Shown piece after piece: positions 9,189 through 17,457 of a stretch of DNA of 64,000 nucleotides; the stretch's first letter is position 1; every line of letters starts with the position of its first letter. The DNA is taken from NCBI GenBank assembly GCA_944391225.1, contig CALXSS010000001.1, positions 44,971 through 108,970 on the forward strand. The letters are read 5' to 3'. The DNA is from an uncultured Clostridia bacterium (GTDB lineage: Bacteria > Bacillota > Clostridia > UBA1381). Below the pieces are notes generated by a model. That model had not been told where the DNA came from. It saw only the letters and a list, made by a program, of their open reading frames with translations, and did not search any database. A program made the position numbers and the translations under genes.

Positions 9189-10031
9189 TTATTCTGCAGC
9201 AGCTTCTGTTACTGCTGCCTCTGTTGCAGCGGCAGCCTCTGTTGACTCCTCCGCAGCAGCCTCTGTTGATTCCTCTGCGGGTGCCTCTGTTATGCCAGCC
9301 TGCTCAGCCTCGTACTCTTCCTTCTGCTTGGTATCGACAATGTTTCTTACCTCTTTCCAAAGAGTATCCTTTGTTATACTGTCATCAAGCCCGAAAGTGC
9401 TCTTAAATTCCTCAAACCTATCTTCTCCGACATAGTTTCCGATAGTCGTCTGGTCAAAAGCATCTCCTATAGGAGTTTCCTCTGTAATATCGTCACCCCA
9501 CTGGAGCTGCTCCTTCATGCTTTCAAAATCCCAGCCTACTATAGCCTCAGCATATCTTCCCGCCGGCATTGCATATACTGCAGCCTGCTGCGGTGTTGAT
9601 TTTGGCATATCCTTTGGCAGATCGAAATATTCCAGAAAATCAGAATATTCCATTCCGTAAAGATCGGCAGTTTCACCAACAGTCATTCCGTTTACATCAA
9701 CATAATCCTTGATATACGGATTAAACAGCGTATTTTTGAACATAATAAATAACACAGCTGCTGCAACTACCACAACCGCGGCTATTACTACGCCTATTAC
9801 TGTACGCTTGCTCTTTTTAGCTGCAGCCTGGGCTGCAAGCTCCTCCTCAGATACAGCCTTTTCTGTTCCCTCAGCTTCAATCGCTTCTGCTGTCTCTGCC
9901 TGAGCTGTTGCCTCTGCTCCGACTGTTTCGGGTGCCTCTGTTACCTCGCTCGTTCCCGCTGTCTCCTCCTGGACCGGTACATTCTCGTTTTCCGGCTCCT
10001 GATTGTTTTCAAACTTGTTTTCTTCGCTCAT
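9189..10031 (-). CDS. Single-pass membrane protein with repeated helical motif and Ala/Glu/Thr tail
   Basis: 280 aa from ATG 10031, chosen for GGAAGGAAG upstream. An acidic cytoplasmic N-terminus rich in Glu/Ala/Thr (about residues 1-75) is followed by one transmembrane helix (TVIGVVIAAVVVVAAAVLF, about 80-100). The external part carries motif TVGETADLYGMEYSDFLEYF, then a diverged and a good copy of a D/E-x-F-x-x-F-K-x-x-x-GL-x-DxITKDT unit. The C-terminus is a low-complexity STEAAA repeat. The 10114 gene upstream is a paralogue. The repeated unit resembles short helical modules I recall from DUF4405/4Fe-4S-associated proteins, but no function can be assigned. Confidence 0.8.
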   Translation of the reverse strand: MSEENKFENNQEPENENVPVQEETAGTSEVTEAPETVGAEATAQAETAEAIEAEGTEKAVSEEELAAQAAAKKSKRTVIGVVIAAVVVVAAAVLFIMFKNTLFNPYIKDYVDVNGMTVGETADLYGMEYSDFLEYFDLPKDMPKSTPQQAAVYAMPAGRYAEAIVGWDFESMKEQLQWGDDITEETPIGDAFDQTTIGNYVGEDRFEEFKSTFGLDDSITKDTLWKEVRNIVDTKQKEEYEAEQAGITEAPAEESTEAAAEESTEAAAATEAAVTEAAAE

Positions 10032-10113
10032 AATATTACTTCCTTCCCTTTCCCTATACATGGGAAATATGATAATAGATCTTTCCCCTACCAGTTATAA
10101 TCTATATCCGGAA

Positions 10114-10674
10114 TTATTCAGCTGCTGCCTCTGTTGCAGCGGCAGCCTCTGTTGCAGCAGCATCAGCCTCTGTTGATGTTTCAGCTGTATCCTCTGCCGG
10201 AACAGTTACTTCTGCTGATTCTGTTGCCGATGCCTCAAGCTGCTTCTGATACAGATATGATGCATACTGTGTCTTAACATCCGAATCCATGGAATCCTTT
10301 GTTATATCATCACCCAGTCCCTGCTCTGCCTTGAACGCATTGAAATCATCCTCAGTAAAGCTTCCGAAATTGAGCTTAATGTAGTTTTCAAGTGTAAGCT
10401 TATCGCCCATCTCGGTAATGCCGGATTTTTCCGTTATACCGTCCTCTTCAGACAAACCGTAATATGCGAGAAAATCATTTACCTCCATACCCTGCTGGTC
10501 GGCAACCTCCGCAACGGTATACTCCCCTCCATTATTGATCTGGTTCTGTCTTATGCCATCCGATACCTTACCCCAGACAGCAAATATACCCAATCCAAGC
10601 ACAGCGATTATAACAACCGCCATAACAATATTTATCATGCTTCCGGATGGGTTTGATGAATACCTTCTTGCCAT
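10114..10674 (-). CDS. Paralogous single-pass membrane protein
   Basis: 186 aa; AAAGGAG precedes ATG 10674. A short basic N-terminus, one transmembrane helix (MINIVMAVVIIAVLGLGIFAVW, about 14-35) and an external domain with TVAEVADQQGMEVNDFLAYYGL and DFNAFKAEQGLGDDITKDS are seen. These align with the same motifs in the 9189 gene. It ends in the same Ala/Glu/Thr low-complexity tail. A 33-bp stretch of identical DNA is shared between the two tails (9212-9244 and 10122-10154), suggesting tandem duplication or gene conversion. Function unknown; probably co-transcribed with 9189. Confidence 0.8.
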   Translation of the reverse strand: MARRYSSNPSGSMINIVMAVVIIAVLGLGIFAVWGKVSDGIRQNQINNGGEYTVAEVADQQGMEVNDFLAYYGLSEEDGITEKSGITEMGDKLTLENYIKLNFGSFTEDDFNAFKAEQGLGDDITKDSMDSDVKTQYASYLYQKQLEASATESAEVTVPAEDTAETSTEADAAATEAAAATEAAAE

Positions 10675-10766
10675 TTATTTAAAACTCCTTTCATTTTGAG
10701 CAGCTGCTCTTTTGATCCTCCCGGCACAGCCATATATCATTACCGTGCTCCGCCGCTAAAATAAAA

Positions 10767-10790
10767 CTGCTGTTATGTTTCAAACAGCAG
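10767..10790 (-). terminator. Terminator downstream of prs
   Basis: CTGCTGTT / AACAGCAG 8-bp stem with a 8-nt loop. On minus it is followed by TTTTATTTTA. It lies 115 bp past the prs stop. Confidence 0.65.
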
Positions 10791-10809
10791 TAAAAAACAG
10801 CGATTGCTC

Positions 10810-10853
10810 TTCTTCTGTTTGGCACACATATTATAATAACACGAACAGAAGAA
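10810..10853 (-). promoter_or_regulatory. Inverted repeat around a TATAAT box
   Basis: TTCTTCTGTT (10810-10819) and AACAGAAGAA (10844-10853) form a perfect 10-bp inverted repeat with TATAAT (minus strand, 10830-10835) inside it. It could be an operator over the promoter of the 10674 gene, or simply a hairpin in the prs 3' region. No good -35 at 17 bp is present. Confidence 0.3.
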
Positions 10854-10904
10854 AAAATCAATATAAACTTGTGAATATTCTGTTAAATTTATAATAAATT
10901 ATTG

Positions 10905-12053
10905 TTATCTATTCTCATCAAGCTTGTTTACCAGACGCTTTATCTTATTTACCGGATCAAGCAGATGTGAAATGGTATCATCGTGATTCAGCGTATTTAT
11001 AAGCAACGATACGTACTTTGACATATCCACCTCATAATACCAATCACGTTCAGCCAGCCCTGGAAGTCTGTATATAAGATTAGTTGTAAATACCTTGTCA
11101 ATTATTCCGTCCGCATAAGCCTTATCGAATACCTCAAGACCGCTTACAAACAATCCGAACGACGCAAATGCGAAGATCCTCTTTGCTCCGTCCTTTTTAA
11201 GCTTTGTTGCAACGTCTATTATCGATTCTCCCGATGATATCATATCATCAACAATAATGACATCCTTGCCCTCAACATCACGTCCGAGATACTCATGCGC
11301 TACTATCGGATTCTTTCCGTTCTCCAGTCTTGAATAATCGCGACGCTTATAGAACATTCCCAGATCAAGCTGGAGCACAGAGCTATAGTACATACATCTT
11401 GACATTCCGCCCTCGTCAGGTGAAATTACGATCGTATCAAATTTGTTGAATTTGATGTCCGGCACCGCACGGGCTATTGCCTTTATCATTTGATAGGTCG
11501 GCTGTATATCATCAAATCCCGAAAGAGGAATAGCATTCGATATACGCGGGTCATGCGCGTCAAATGTTATAACATTTTTTACGCCCATCTGAGTCAGCTC
11601 CTGCAGCATCAGCGCCGCATCGAGGGATTCTCTTCCGCTTCTTCTATGCTGTCTGCCCTCGTAAAGCATCATCATAACAACTGTGACACGTCTTGCCTTA
11701 CCGCCCATTGCGGCAATAACTCTCTTCAGATCCTGATAATGATCGTCCGGGCTCATATGGTTATCAAAGCCGTACATCTTATATGTAACGCCGTAATTGA
11801 AGCAGTCACAAATAATATACACGTCATGTCCTCTGACAGTCTCGTTGATCACACACTTACCCTCACCTGTTCCGAAGCGCGGGCATGTTACATGTGTTAC
11901 ATACGTATCCACATCTTCAAAATCCTTGCGCATGGACTTAAGATAATTATCAATTTTTCCGGTAAACTGCTCGCAGCCTTTCATACTGATTATGCTCAGC
12001 TTACCTACGGTTGGCAGCGCATCGGTCGTCACGTCCTGAAATGAATTGGTCAT
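10905..12053 (-). CDS. prs: Ribose-phosphate pyrophosphokinase (PRPP synthase), long clostridial form
   Basis: 382 aa; AAAAGGAG precedes ATG 12053. It makes PRPP from ribose-5-phosphate and ATP, the precursor for purines, pyrimidines, His and Trp. The PRPP-binding loop VIIVDDMISSGES (about residue 270), the ATP-site region (LYEGRQHRRSGRESLDA) and TFDAHDPR are clear. It is longer than the usual ~315 aa enzyme and diverged at the N-terminus, a form common in Clostridia. It may feed pyrE and guaB, both in this window. A sigma-A promoter lies at 12113-12141. Confidence 0.92.
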   Translation of the reverse strand: MTNSFQDVTTDALPTVGKLSIISMKGCEQFTGKIDNYLKSMRKDFEDVDTYVTHVTCPRFGTGEGKCVINETVRGHDVYIICDCFNYGVTYKMYGFDNHMSPDDHYQDLKRVIAAMGGKARRVTVVMMMLYEGRQHRRSGRESLDAALMLQELTQMGVKNVITFDAHDPRISNAIPLSGFDDIQPTYQMIKAIARAVPDIKFNKFDTIVISPDEGGMSRCMYYSSVLQLDLGMFYKRRDYSRLENGKNPIVAHEYLGRDVEGKDVIIVDDMISSGESIIDVATKLKKDGAKRIFAFASFGLFVSGLEVFDKAYADGIIDKVFTTNLIYRLPGLAERDWYYEVDMSKYVSLLINTLNHDDTISHLLDPVNKIKRLVNKLDENR

Positions 12054-12112
12054 TGTTTTTCTCCTTTTGCTTTATACATTCCTAATTACGTTTAACTTAC
12101 CTACGCAATTAG

Positions 12113-12141
12113 ATTATAACATTTTTCGATTTTTTTTTCAA
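12113..12141 (-). promoter_or_regulatory. Sigma-A promoter for prs
   Basis: TTGAAA (12136-12141), 17-bp spacer, TATAAT (12113-12118), reading to prs at 12053. Confidence 0.75.
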
Positions 12142-12247
12142 TCGTTATATCTTATTATTTTATATAATTTTTCGGTCATATAATTAGTGAATATATATCA
12201 ATTTTATCGCAGCGCCACAGATTATCAGTATAAATACAACAAAAAAA

Positions 12248-12278
12248 CGAGTGAAACCCCATAGATGTATTCCACCCG
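12248..12278 (-). terminator. spoVT terminator
   Basis: CGGGTGGAA / TTTCACTCG stem (with wobble pairs) followed on minus by a T8 run. Confidence 0.75.
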
Positions 12279-12305
12279 TTTTGCGTATATTTAAAGCTGC
12301 TATGC

Positions 12306-12842
12306 TCAGCCTTCCATATGTCTGCCCAAAAAACCTGCCGCCGTTTCTGCAAGCTTATTTTCGACCTCGGATGGTTTTTCTCCGTCCTTCATCACGAATA
12401 TTACAGAGCCTATGGTGTCGCCCTCGGATACGATAGGCACGACCACTCCCGCATTATACTTGTCATTGCCGTCTGCAATTGAAACAACTCTGCCTGACTC
12501 ATAGGTAATTGTTATTTTCTCATTCATAAGATCGTCCAGCTCATGTGAAACTCTCTTTTCAATAAGGTCCTTCTTTGGCAGACCTGATACAGCTATAACA
12601 TTATCGCGGTCTGTTATACACGCCCCGCAGCCGCTCGTTTTAGCAAGCGTCTCTACATAATTAGCCGCGAAATCGCCCAGCTCGCCTATCGGCGAATATT
12701 TTTTGAATATGACCTCGCCATCCTTCTCAGTAAATATCTCAAGAGGATCCCCCTCGCGGATACGCATTGTGCGGCGTATCTCTTTCGGGATCACCACCCT
12801 TCCCAGATCATCTATTCTCCTGACAATTCCCGTTGCCTTCAT
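12306..12842 (-). CDS. spoVT: SpoVT, AbrB-family transcriptional regulator with GAF domain
   Basis: 178 aa from ATG 12842 (MKATGIVRRIDDLGRVVIPKEI), with AGGAGG seven bases upstream. This equals the B. subtilis SpoVT length. The N-terminal AbrB-type swapped-hairpin DNA-binding domain (residues 1-50) is followed by a GAF-like domain (about 56-178). In Bacillus it is a forespore regulator that tunes the sigma-G regulon. It sits alone between prs and the infC operon with its own terminator. A sigma-G-like sequence lies at 13008-13036. Confidence 0.93.
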   Translation of the reverse strand: MKATGIVRRIDDLGRVVIPKEIRRTMRIREGDPLEIFTEKDGEVIFKKYSPIGELGDFAANYVETLAKTSGCGACITDRDNVIAVSGLPKKDLIEKRVSHELDDLMNEKITITYESGRVVSIADGNDKYNAGVVVPIVSEGDTIGSVIFVMKDGEKPSEVENKLAETAAGFLGRHMEG

Positions 12843-13007
12843 ATCTTTTCCTCCTCGAATATTAATAAACAAGTGCTTGCCGAACCGTTCTGAGCCATGT
12901 TTCAGACAGCTTTTTTCGCATGTTCCCTGACATTTATGCTCAAATTAGTTTTCAGCAAAAAAGCATAAGCCTGATACAGAGTGGCTCCGCTTCTTTTTTT
13001 ATGGTTT

Positions 13008-13036
13008 TATTATGTGGAAAGAGACGGGATTTATAC
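13008..13036 (-). promoter_or_regulatory. Possible sigma-G promoter for spoVT
   Basis: GTATA (13032-13036), 17 bp, CATAATA (13008-13014) on minus. It fits the GHATR...CATWHTA pattern of sigma-G. The leader to 12842 would be about 160 nt. B. subtilis spoVT is sigma-G dependent, which raises the prior, but short motifs like this recur by chance. Confidence 0.35.
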
Positions 13037-13085
13037 TGGTATTTTTTTCATTGAAAGATCTTTATTTTAAGCCGCGCACGAAAAA

Positions 13086-13103
13086 AAGGAGCCGAAGCTC
13101 CTT
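13086..13103 (-). terminator. Terminator of the infC-rpmI-rplT operon
   Basis: AAGGAGC-TTCG-GCTCCTT, a UUCG tetraloop hairpin followed on minus by seven or more Ts. Confidence 0.9.
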
Positions 13104-13115
13104 AATATCTCTTTA

Positions 13116-13472
13116 TCAGTTTCTTGCAGCCTTTGCTGTCTCCACAAGCTTTGCGAATGCAGCAGGATCTGCTATAGCAACCTCTGAAAGAACCTTTCTA
13201 TTCATGTTTATGCCTGCCTTCTTAAGACCATCCATGAATGTTGAATAGTTCATTCCGTTCATCTTTGTTGCAGCGCTTATTCTTGCTATCCAAAGTCTTC
13301 TGAAATCTCTCTTCTTATGCTTTCTGCCTATATAAGCATTAGCCATAGCACGCATAACAGCCTGATTAGCTGAACGATACTGCTTGCTTAAAGCGCCGTA
13401 GTAACCCTTAGCCTGCTTTAAAATCTTCTTATGATGCTTCTTGGTACCTATACCACCTGTAACTCTTGCCAT
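13116..13472 (-). CDS. rplT: 50S ribosomal protein L20
   Basis: 118 aa, full length, basic ([26 protein letters not shown]). L20 is an early 23S rRNA assembly protein and in Firmicutes represses its own operon by binding the leader upstream of infC. It is the last gene of infC-rpmI-rplT, 25 bp after rpmI, with a strong terminator right after it. The N-terminus is slightly unusual: '[13 protein letters not shown]' replaces the common 'TRKRRKKILK'. Confidence 0.97.
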   Translation of the reverse strand: MARVTGGIGTKKHHKKILKQAKGYYGALSKQYRSANQAVMRAMANAYIGRKHKKRDFRRLWIARISAATKMNGMNYSTFMDGLKKAGINMNRKVLSEVAIADPAAFAKLVETAKAARN

Positions 13473-13497
13473 TTATATCTTACCTCTCTTTCACCGA

Positions 13498-13701
13498 TTA
13501 TTTGTAAGGAATAAGCTTCTTTATAACTGCTGCATTTGCCTTTGAGCAGTATGCCTGCTTTCTGAGATGTCTCTTTCTCTTTGTTGACTTCTTGTTCAAG
13601 ATATGTCTTCTGAAAGCTCTGTTCTTCTTAACCTTACCGTTTTTTGTGAGGTTGAATCTCTTCGCTGCGCCTCTATGTGTCTTTATCTTTGTTTTAGGCA
13701 T
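13498..13701 (-). CDS. rpmI: 50S ribosomal protein L35
   Basis: 67 aa, very basic ([26 protein letters not shown]), with AAAGGAG upstream. It is the middle gene of the infC operon, as in most bacteria. Confidence 0.97.
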   Translation of the reverse strand: MPKTKIKTHRGAAKRFNLTKNGKVKKNRAFRRHILNKKSTKRKRHLRKQAYCSKANAAVIKKLIPYK

Positions 13702-13775
13702 AGTCTTACACTCCTTTTAAAAATATACTTAGGCTGTCATAAAACCAAAACCGGTCTTACGTTCGTCTAAACTGT

Positions 13776-14291
13776 TTACTGCGATACGGGAGAAATAAAC
13801 ATTATCATATTTCTGCCCTCAAGCTTAGCCGCTTTTTCTACTGTTCCGAATTCCTTTAAGGTATCTGCAAAACGATCAAGCAGAGCTTTACCTATTTCAG
13901 AATGACTAAGCTCACGGCCTCTGAAACGCACCTTGACACGAACCTTGTCTCCCGACTTCAGAAACTTTGCTGCCTGTCTGGCCTTTGTGTTGAAATCGTT
14001 TGTGTCGATGGACGGTGAAAGCTGTACTTCCTTGATGTTTATGACTTTCTGATTCTTTCTGTTTTCCTTTTCCTTTTTTGCAAGCTCGAATTTATATTTT
14101 CCAAAATCCATTATCTTGCAAACAGGCGGCTTTGCATTAGGCGCGACCTTTACAAGATCAAGTCCTTTTTCATTTGCAAGCCTCTGTGCCGCTCTGGCAT
14201 CCATAACACCAAGCTGCTCTCCGTCCGCCGCAATTACGCGAAGCTCATTATCACGAATCTGTTCGTTGACCTGTAGTTCATTCTTACTAAT
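13776..14291 (-). CDS. infC: Translation initiation factor IF-3 (AUU start)
   Basis: 171 aa, read from ATT 14291 with AGGAGGGG six bases upstream (14298-14305). From there the frame gives ISKNELQVNEQIRDNELRV, the conserved IF3 N-domain, joined to GVMDARAAQRLANEKGLDLV and the C-domain (KVRVKVRFRGRELSHSEIG). The first in-frame ATG (14204) would delete a third of the N-domain. An AUU start is the classic autoregulatory signal of infC: IF3 rejects its own AUU codon. The first gene of infC-rpmI-rplT, it has a promoter at 14447-14475 and an attenuator hairpin in its leader. Confidence 0.95.
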   Translation of the reverse strand: MSKNELQVNEQIRDNELRVIAADGEQLGVMDARAAQRLANEKGLDLVKVAPNAKPPVCKIMDFGKYKFELAKKEKENRKNQKVINIKEVQLSPSIDTNDFNTKARQAAKFLKSGDKVRVKVRFRGRELSHSEIGKALLDRFADTLKEFGTVEKAAKLEGRNMIMFISPVSQ

Positions 14292-14336
14292 GGTAAACCC
14301 CTCCTTTTATAATCATATCCAAAATCAATAAAAAAA

Positions 14337-14352
14337 CGGATGAAACCATCCG
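14337..14352 (-). terminator. Leader attenuator hairpin upstream of infC (L20-leader position)
   Basis: CGGATG-GTTT-CATCCG followed by T7 on minus, about 45 nt upstream of the infC start and about 90 nt downstream of the predicted transcription start. A second stem (CCGTATGG pairing with CCGTACGG, about 14405-14445) lies just upstream. This is the arrangement of the Firmicute L20 leader, where L20 binding favours termination. I cannot confirm the L20-binding fold by eye. Confidence 0.65.
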
Positions 14353-14446
14353 CCTACATATACAGCGCAAATACACGCCTGCATATTTACCGCAAAGCCT
14401 GTGCCGTACGGTGAGAGCGAATGCTTCTGCTTGTTTTCCATACGGT

Positions 14447-14475
14447 ATTATAACACCTTATCGTACAGTTGTCAA
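14447..14475 (-). promoter_or_regulatory. Consensus sigma-A promoter of infC-rpmI-rplT
   Basis: TTGACA (14470-14475), exactly 17 bp, TATAAT (14447-14452): a full-consensus promoter giving a leader of about 150 nt. Confidence 0.92.
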
Positions 14476-14855
14476 GATGTTTTTTCTATCAAATCTCGAT
14501 TTGTGCATATCTCACAACAGTTATAGCCTTATCCATGTTTTTATATACATCGATAAGTTTACGAATACCATCACCGCCGCGCGAATATTATACCGCTGCA
14601 TTTTACTATTTATTACATTTCTCTGTCCCCCGTAATTACCATTTCATTTAAAATCTATATACATTTTATTAACAATTATATAATTTAATTCCATTATTTC
14701 TATTATTTTACTCGCCTAAGATATAGCTTTGTTATGCGGTTTTCGCGTATTTTTCATATATTTTACATGGATATTATTATATTTTGTGTTAATCTATTGT
14801 TAACTTTGCACTATTTTCCCATGGTATATTTGTGGAATTTGTTGTCAAAAAATCC
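14476..14855. other. AT-rich intergenic stretch without visible gene
   Basis: Divergent spacer between the infC promoter and the promoter at 14856. Short ORFs here lack ribosome binding sites, and I see no RNA gene. Confidence 0.5.
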
Positions 14856-14884
14856 TTGAATTTTTACTCATTTTATGATATGAT
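14856..14884 (+). promoter_or_regulatory. Sigma-A promoter of the 14925 secreted protein
   Basis: TTGAAT (14856-14861), 17 bp, TATGAT (14879-14884), about 40 bp before the start codon. Confidence 0.75.
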
Positions 14885-14924
14885 ATATTCAACAAATAAA
14901 ATTAACCTTAAGGAGGGGACACTT

Positions 14925-15749
14925 ATGAAACTCAACAAAAAAATCACCAGTCTTGCAATTCTGGCAGCTATGTCATTATCATCATTGACCGCTTTTGCTA
15001 TGCCTACAGAGGGTATGGACGATTACGTTGGCGGTCCGGTAGATACTTATACTACTCCGATGGTAAACAACCTTACTGTTCCTGTTCCTGTATATTCAGG
15101 CAATAAGGAAGCTACATACGCTCAGGCTCAGGATCTTTACAGCAACGGCTTCTATTTTGAGGCTCATGTTGTTCTTGAGGCTATGATCAATTCAGGCACA
15201 CTCACACCTGCAGAGTGGGCGATCGCCAACGTATTCCTTGGTCAGATCGAAGACGCTATTGACAGAGTTATAATTGAAGAGGCTTTCGCTGATGTAGAGG
15301 CTTACATGGCTGATAATTACTATGCAGAAGCAGCTGATATCCTTATCAATGATGTTCACAAGCTCGCTCTTGGACTGGCTACTGCTTCAACCATCACAGG
15401 CGCAGCAAGCGGCAGCTCAGAGATACTCTATGATGCAAGCAACTTCACAACAGACGACTGGTACAGAGCAAGATGTCTCGAAGCTAAGATCAGCGACGCT
15501 CTCGGTGACAACGCTAACACTCCGGAAGCCGCAATGAGAAGAGTTAATTTCCTGTATGATATCCCTGCAGATGTATGGATGGAGGCCGTTCCGGTAGGCA
15601 CAAGAACTGATATATATCTGAAGAAAGTTGTATTCGGCGTAGTTGTAACAGTTGGTACGATCGACATTTCAAACAATGGTGATGTGCTGCGCGCTGATAT
15701 GGGCGCATTTACTATGAAGCCGGTATTCAACAACCCTGTTGAATGGTAA
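14925..15749 (+). CDS. Secreted protein of unknown function
   Basis: 274 aa from ATG 14925 with AGGAGGGG at 14911-14918. A signal peptide (MKLNKKITSLAILAAMSLSS, cleavage near AFA/MP) precedes a short beta-like stretch and a helical, TPR-like middle (YAQAQDLYSNGFYFEAHVVLEAM; ADVEAYMADNYYAEAADIL). The C-terminus is beta-rich (TDIYLKKVVFGVVVTVGTID). I recognise no family. A strong promoter, strong ribosome binding site, perfect terminator and preferred-looking codons suggest high expression of a small single-gene unit. No SLH or sortase motif is seen, so it may be released. Confidence 0.85.
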   Translation: MKLNKKITSLAILAAMSLSSLTAFAMPTEGMDDYVGGPVDTYTTPMVNNLTVPVPVYSGNKEATYAQAQDLYSNGFYFEAHVVLEAMINSGTLTPAEWAIANVFLGQIEDAIDRVIIEEAFADVEAYMADNYYAEAADILINDVHKLALGLATASTITGAASGSSEILYDASNFTTDDWYRARCLEAKISDALGDNANTPEAAMRRVNFLYDIPADVWMEAVPVGTRTDIYLKKVVFGVVVTVGTIDISNNGDVLRADMGAFTMKPVFNNPVEW

Positions 15750-15772
15750 TATCTTAAATTGATAAACTCAGT

Positions 15773-15803
15773 CGGAGCGTGAATATCACGCTCCGTTTTT
15801 TTT
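15773..15803 (+). terminator. Strong terminator of the 14925 gene
   Basis: Perfect 10-bp stem CGGAGCGTGA-ATA-TCACGCTCCG followed by T8. Confidence 0.93.
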
Positions 15804-16120
15804 GCCATTTGTGCTAATATACAAATGGTAATATACAGCAGCGCCGTATCGGTTAATATACATTTGCCTTTTCTACAACAACAAGAAAGAAAATTAATAT
15901 TTTTTTATCAAACCCCTTGCAGTCCGATGAGTTTTTTTATAAAATAAGAATATAGCATATATGGACCTGTCTTAAGAATAGTTTGCAGCAATCCCATTTT
16001 ACAGGATCCTTCATGCTTAAGCTTTTTTCAAAAAAACTTAAAATGTCACCGCAACATTTATCATTAGACCGTAAACCATATTATTTTTAAAGACCTGTAA
16101 TTATCTATACAGCTCACCGA
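15804..16120. other. Intergenic stretch upstream of pdaA
   Basis: AT-rich, about 320 bp, with no ORF carrying a ribosome binding site. A CATATTA box near 16076 could be a forespore -10 element, but its -35 match is poor. Confidence 0.4.
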
Positions 16121-16132
16121 AAGGAGGAACTT

Positions 16133-17392
16133 ATGAAAAAGCTTGCTTTGGGAACAGTTTTTACATCAGCCTCGCTGCTACTCAGCTGCGCGGCATTTGC
16201 GTCAGGCACCACTATCCGATACTGTGATAACTCAGCATACATAAACAACTACCCTATACCTTGCTACGACATAAACGAATACTGTGGCATATACGTAAAG
16301 GACCTTGTTAATTACGGCTTTGACGTCAATTACAGCGAGGCTACCGCAACCGTAAGCATAACAAGAAACGGCAGCTGCACACAGATAACCGGAATGGGAG
16401 AGGTAAAGCTTCCGTATCAGCGCAGCGGCTCTAAATACGCAGAATCGGGCAGCTCATCAATAAAAGTGATGCTTAACGGCATTGAAACCGAATCCTATTG
16501 GGTGGACGGATATATGATGATACTACTGGATAATATGAACATTTTCGGGAAAACATATTGGGACAATAACGCAAAAGCTTTTTTCCTTACCATCCCGGAT
16601 CTGCCCAAAATTGAATATATTCCACTTGAAAAAGCAAAACGGGAATACACCCGCATCAAGGTCAGCTCTGCCGAACTCGATCTTGATCACTACGCGCAAT
16701 TCCCCACAGAGGAATGCAACTGGGGTTTTACACGAGTAGAAGGAGACGAGCCTGTGCTTTATGACTGGCAGAAATCTATGCTCTCAAAATTCGATGCCTA
16801 TTACATCGATCATAACCGTCCCCACGCCATATATCTTACATTTGACGAAGGCTATGAGGCCGGATATACCCAGCAGATAATCGACACGCTATACAAATAC
16901 AATGTCCCCGCAACTTTCTTCGTGACCGGCGAATACCTTGACAGCAGCCCCGATCTTGTAAGACAGATGATAGACAAGGGTTTTTCTGTAGGTAACCACA
17001 CAGTGAACCACCCAAATCTTGCCCGTGCAAGCACCGGAACCATAGTAAATGAAATAGAGGCGCTGTCGGAAAGACTCCGATACGAATTTGGATACGAATC
17101 ATATTATATGCGTCCCCCCGAGGGAGCTTTCAACGAGAAAACGCTTGCTATTGCAAAGGATATGGGGTATAACACTATTCTGTGGAGCTTTGCTTATTAT
17201 GACTATGACACCTCGTCTCAACCGGGCACAGACACAGCATACGACATGATAACACGCTATATGCACGACGGCGCAATTTATCTGCTCCACGCCGTATCCA
17301 AAGACAATGCAGCAGTTCTTGAAAGCGTTATCCAATACGCACTCGAAAACGGGTATGAATTCAGGTCGCTTGATGATCTCTGCAACCCCTAA
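16133..17392 (+). CDS. PdaA-like polysaccharide deacetylase with N-terminal stalk domain
   Basis: 419 aa; AAAGGAGG precedes ATG 16133. A signal peptide (residues 1-23) is followed by a stalk-like domain (about 25-145) and a NodB domain (about 220-410). The metal-site Asp is in YLTFDEGYE, the His pair in GNHTVNHPN, and motif MRPPEGAF is present. TFDEG in place of the usual TFDDG is characteristic of PdaA, which removes N-acetyl groups from muramic acid to make muramic-delta-lactam in spore cortex. Family PdaA lacks the N-terminal extension seen here. The next gene is a dacF-like carboxypeptidase, supporting a cortex role. Confidence 0.87.
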   Translation: MKKLALGTVFTSASLLLSCAAFASGTTIRYCDNSAYINNYPIPCYDINEYCGIYVKDLVNYGFDVNYSEATATVSITRNGSCTQITGMGEVKLPYQRSGSKYAESGSSSIKVMLNGIETESYWVDGYMMILLDNMNIFGKTYWDNNAKAFFLTIPDLPKIEYIPLEKAKREYTRIKVSSAELDLDHYAQFPTEECNWGFTRVEGDEPVLYDWQKSMLSKFDAYYIDHNRPHAIYLTFDEGYEAGYTQQIIDTLYKYNVPATFFVTGEYLDSSPDLVRQMIDKGFSVGNHTVNHPNLARASTGTIVNEIEALSERLRYEFGYESYYMRPPEGAFNEKTLAIAKDMGYNTILWSFAYYDYDTSSQPGTDTAYDMITRYMHDGAIYLLHAVSKDNAAVLESVIQYALENGYEFRSLDDLCNP

Positions 17393-17457
17393 CAAAATAT
17401 AACAGCTGCAAAAGCTGCTGTATTGCAGACAAAGATAGAAACCGGAGGATAAATCCA

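Noticed and set aside
9219..10160. CRISPR-like repeats in the GCAGCCTCTGTTGC tracts
   Set aside because: They encode Ala/Glu/Thr tails in frame in two paralogous genes; there are no unique spacers.
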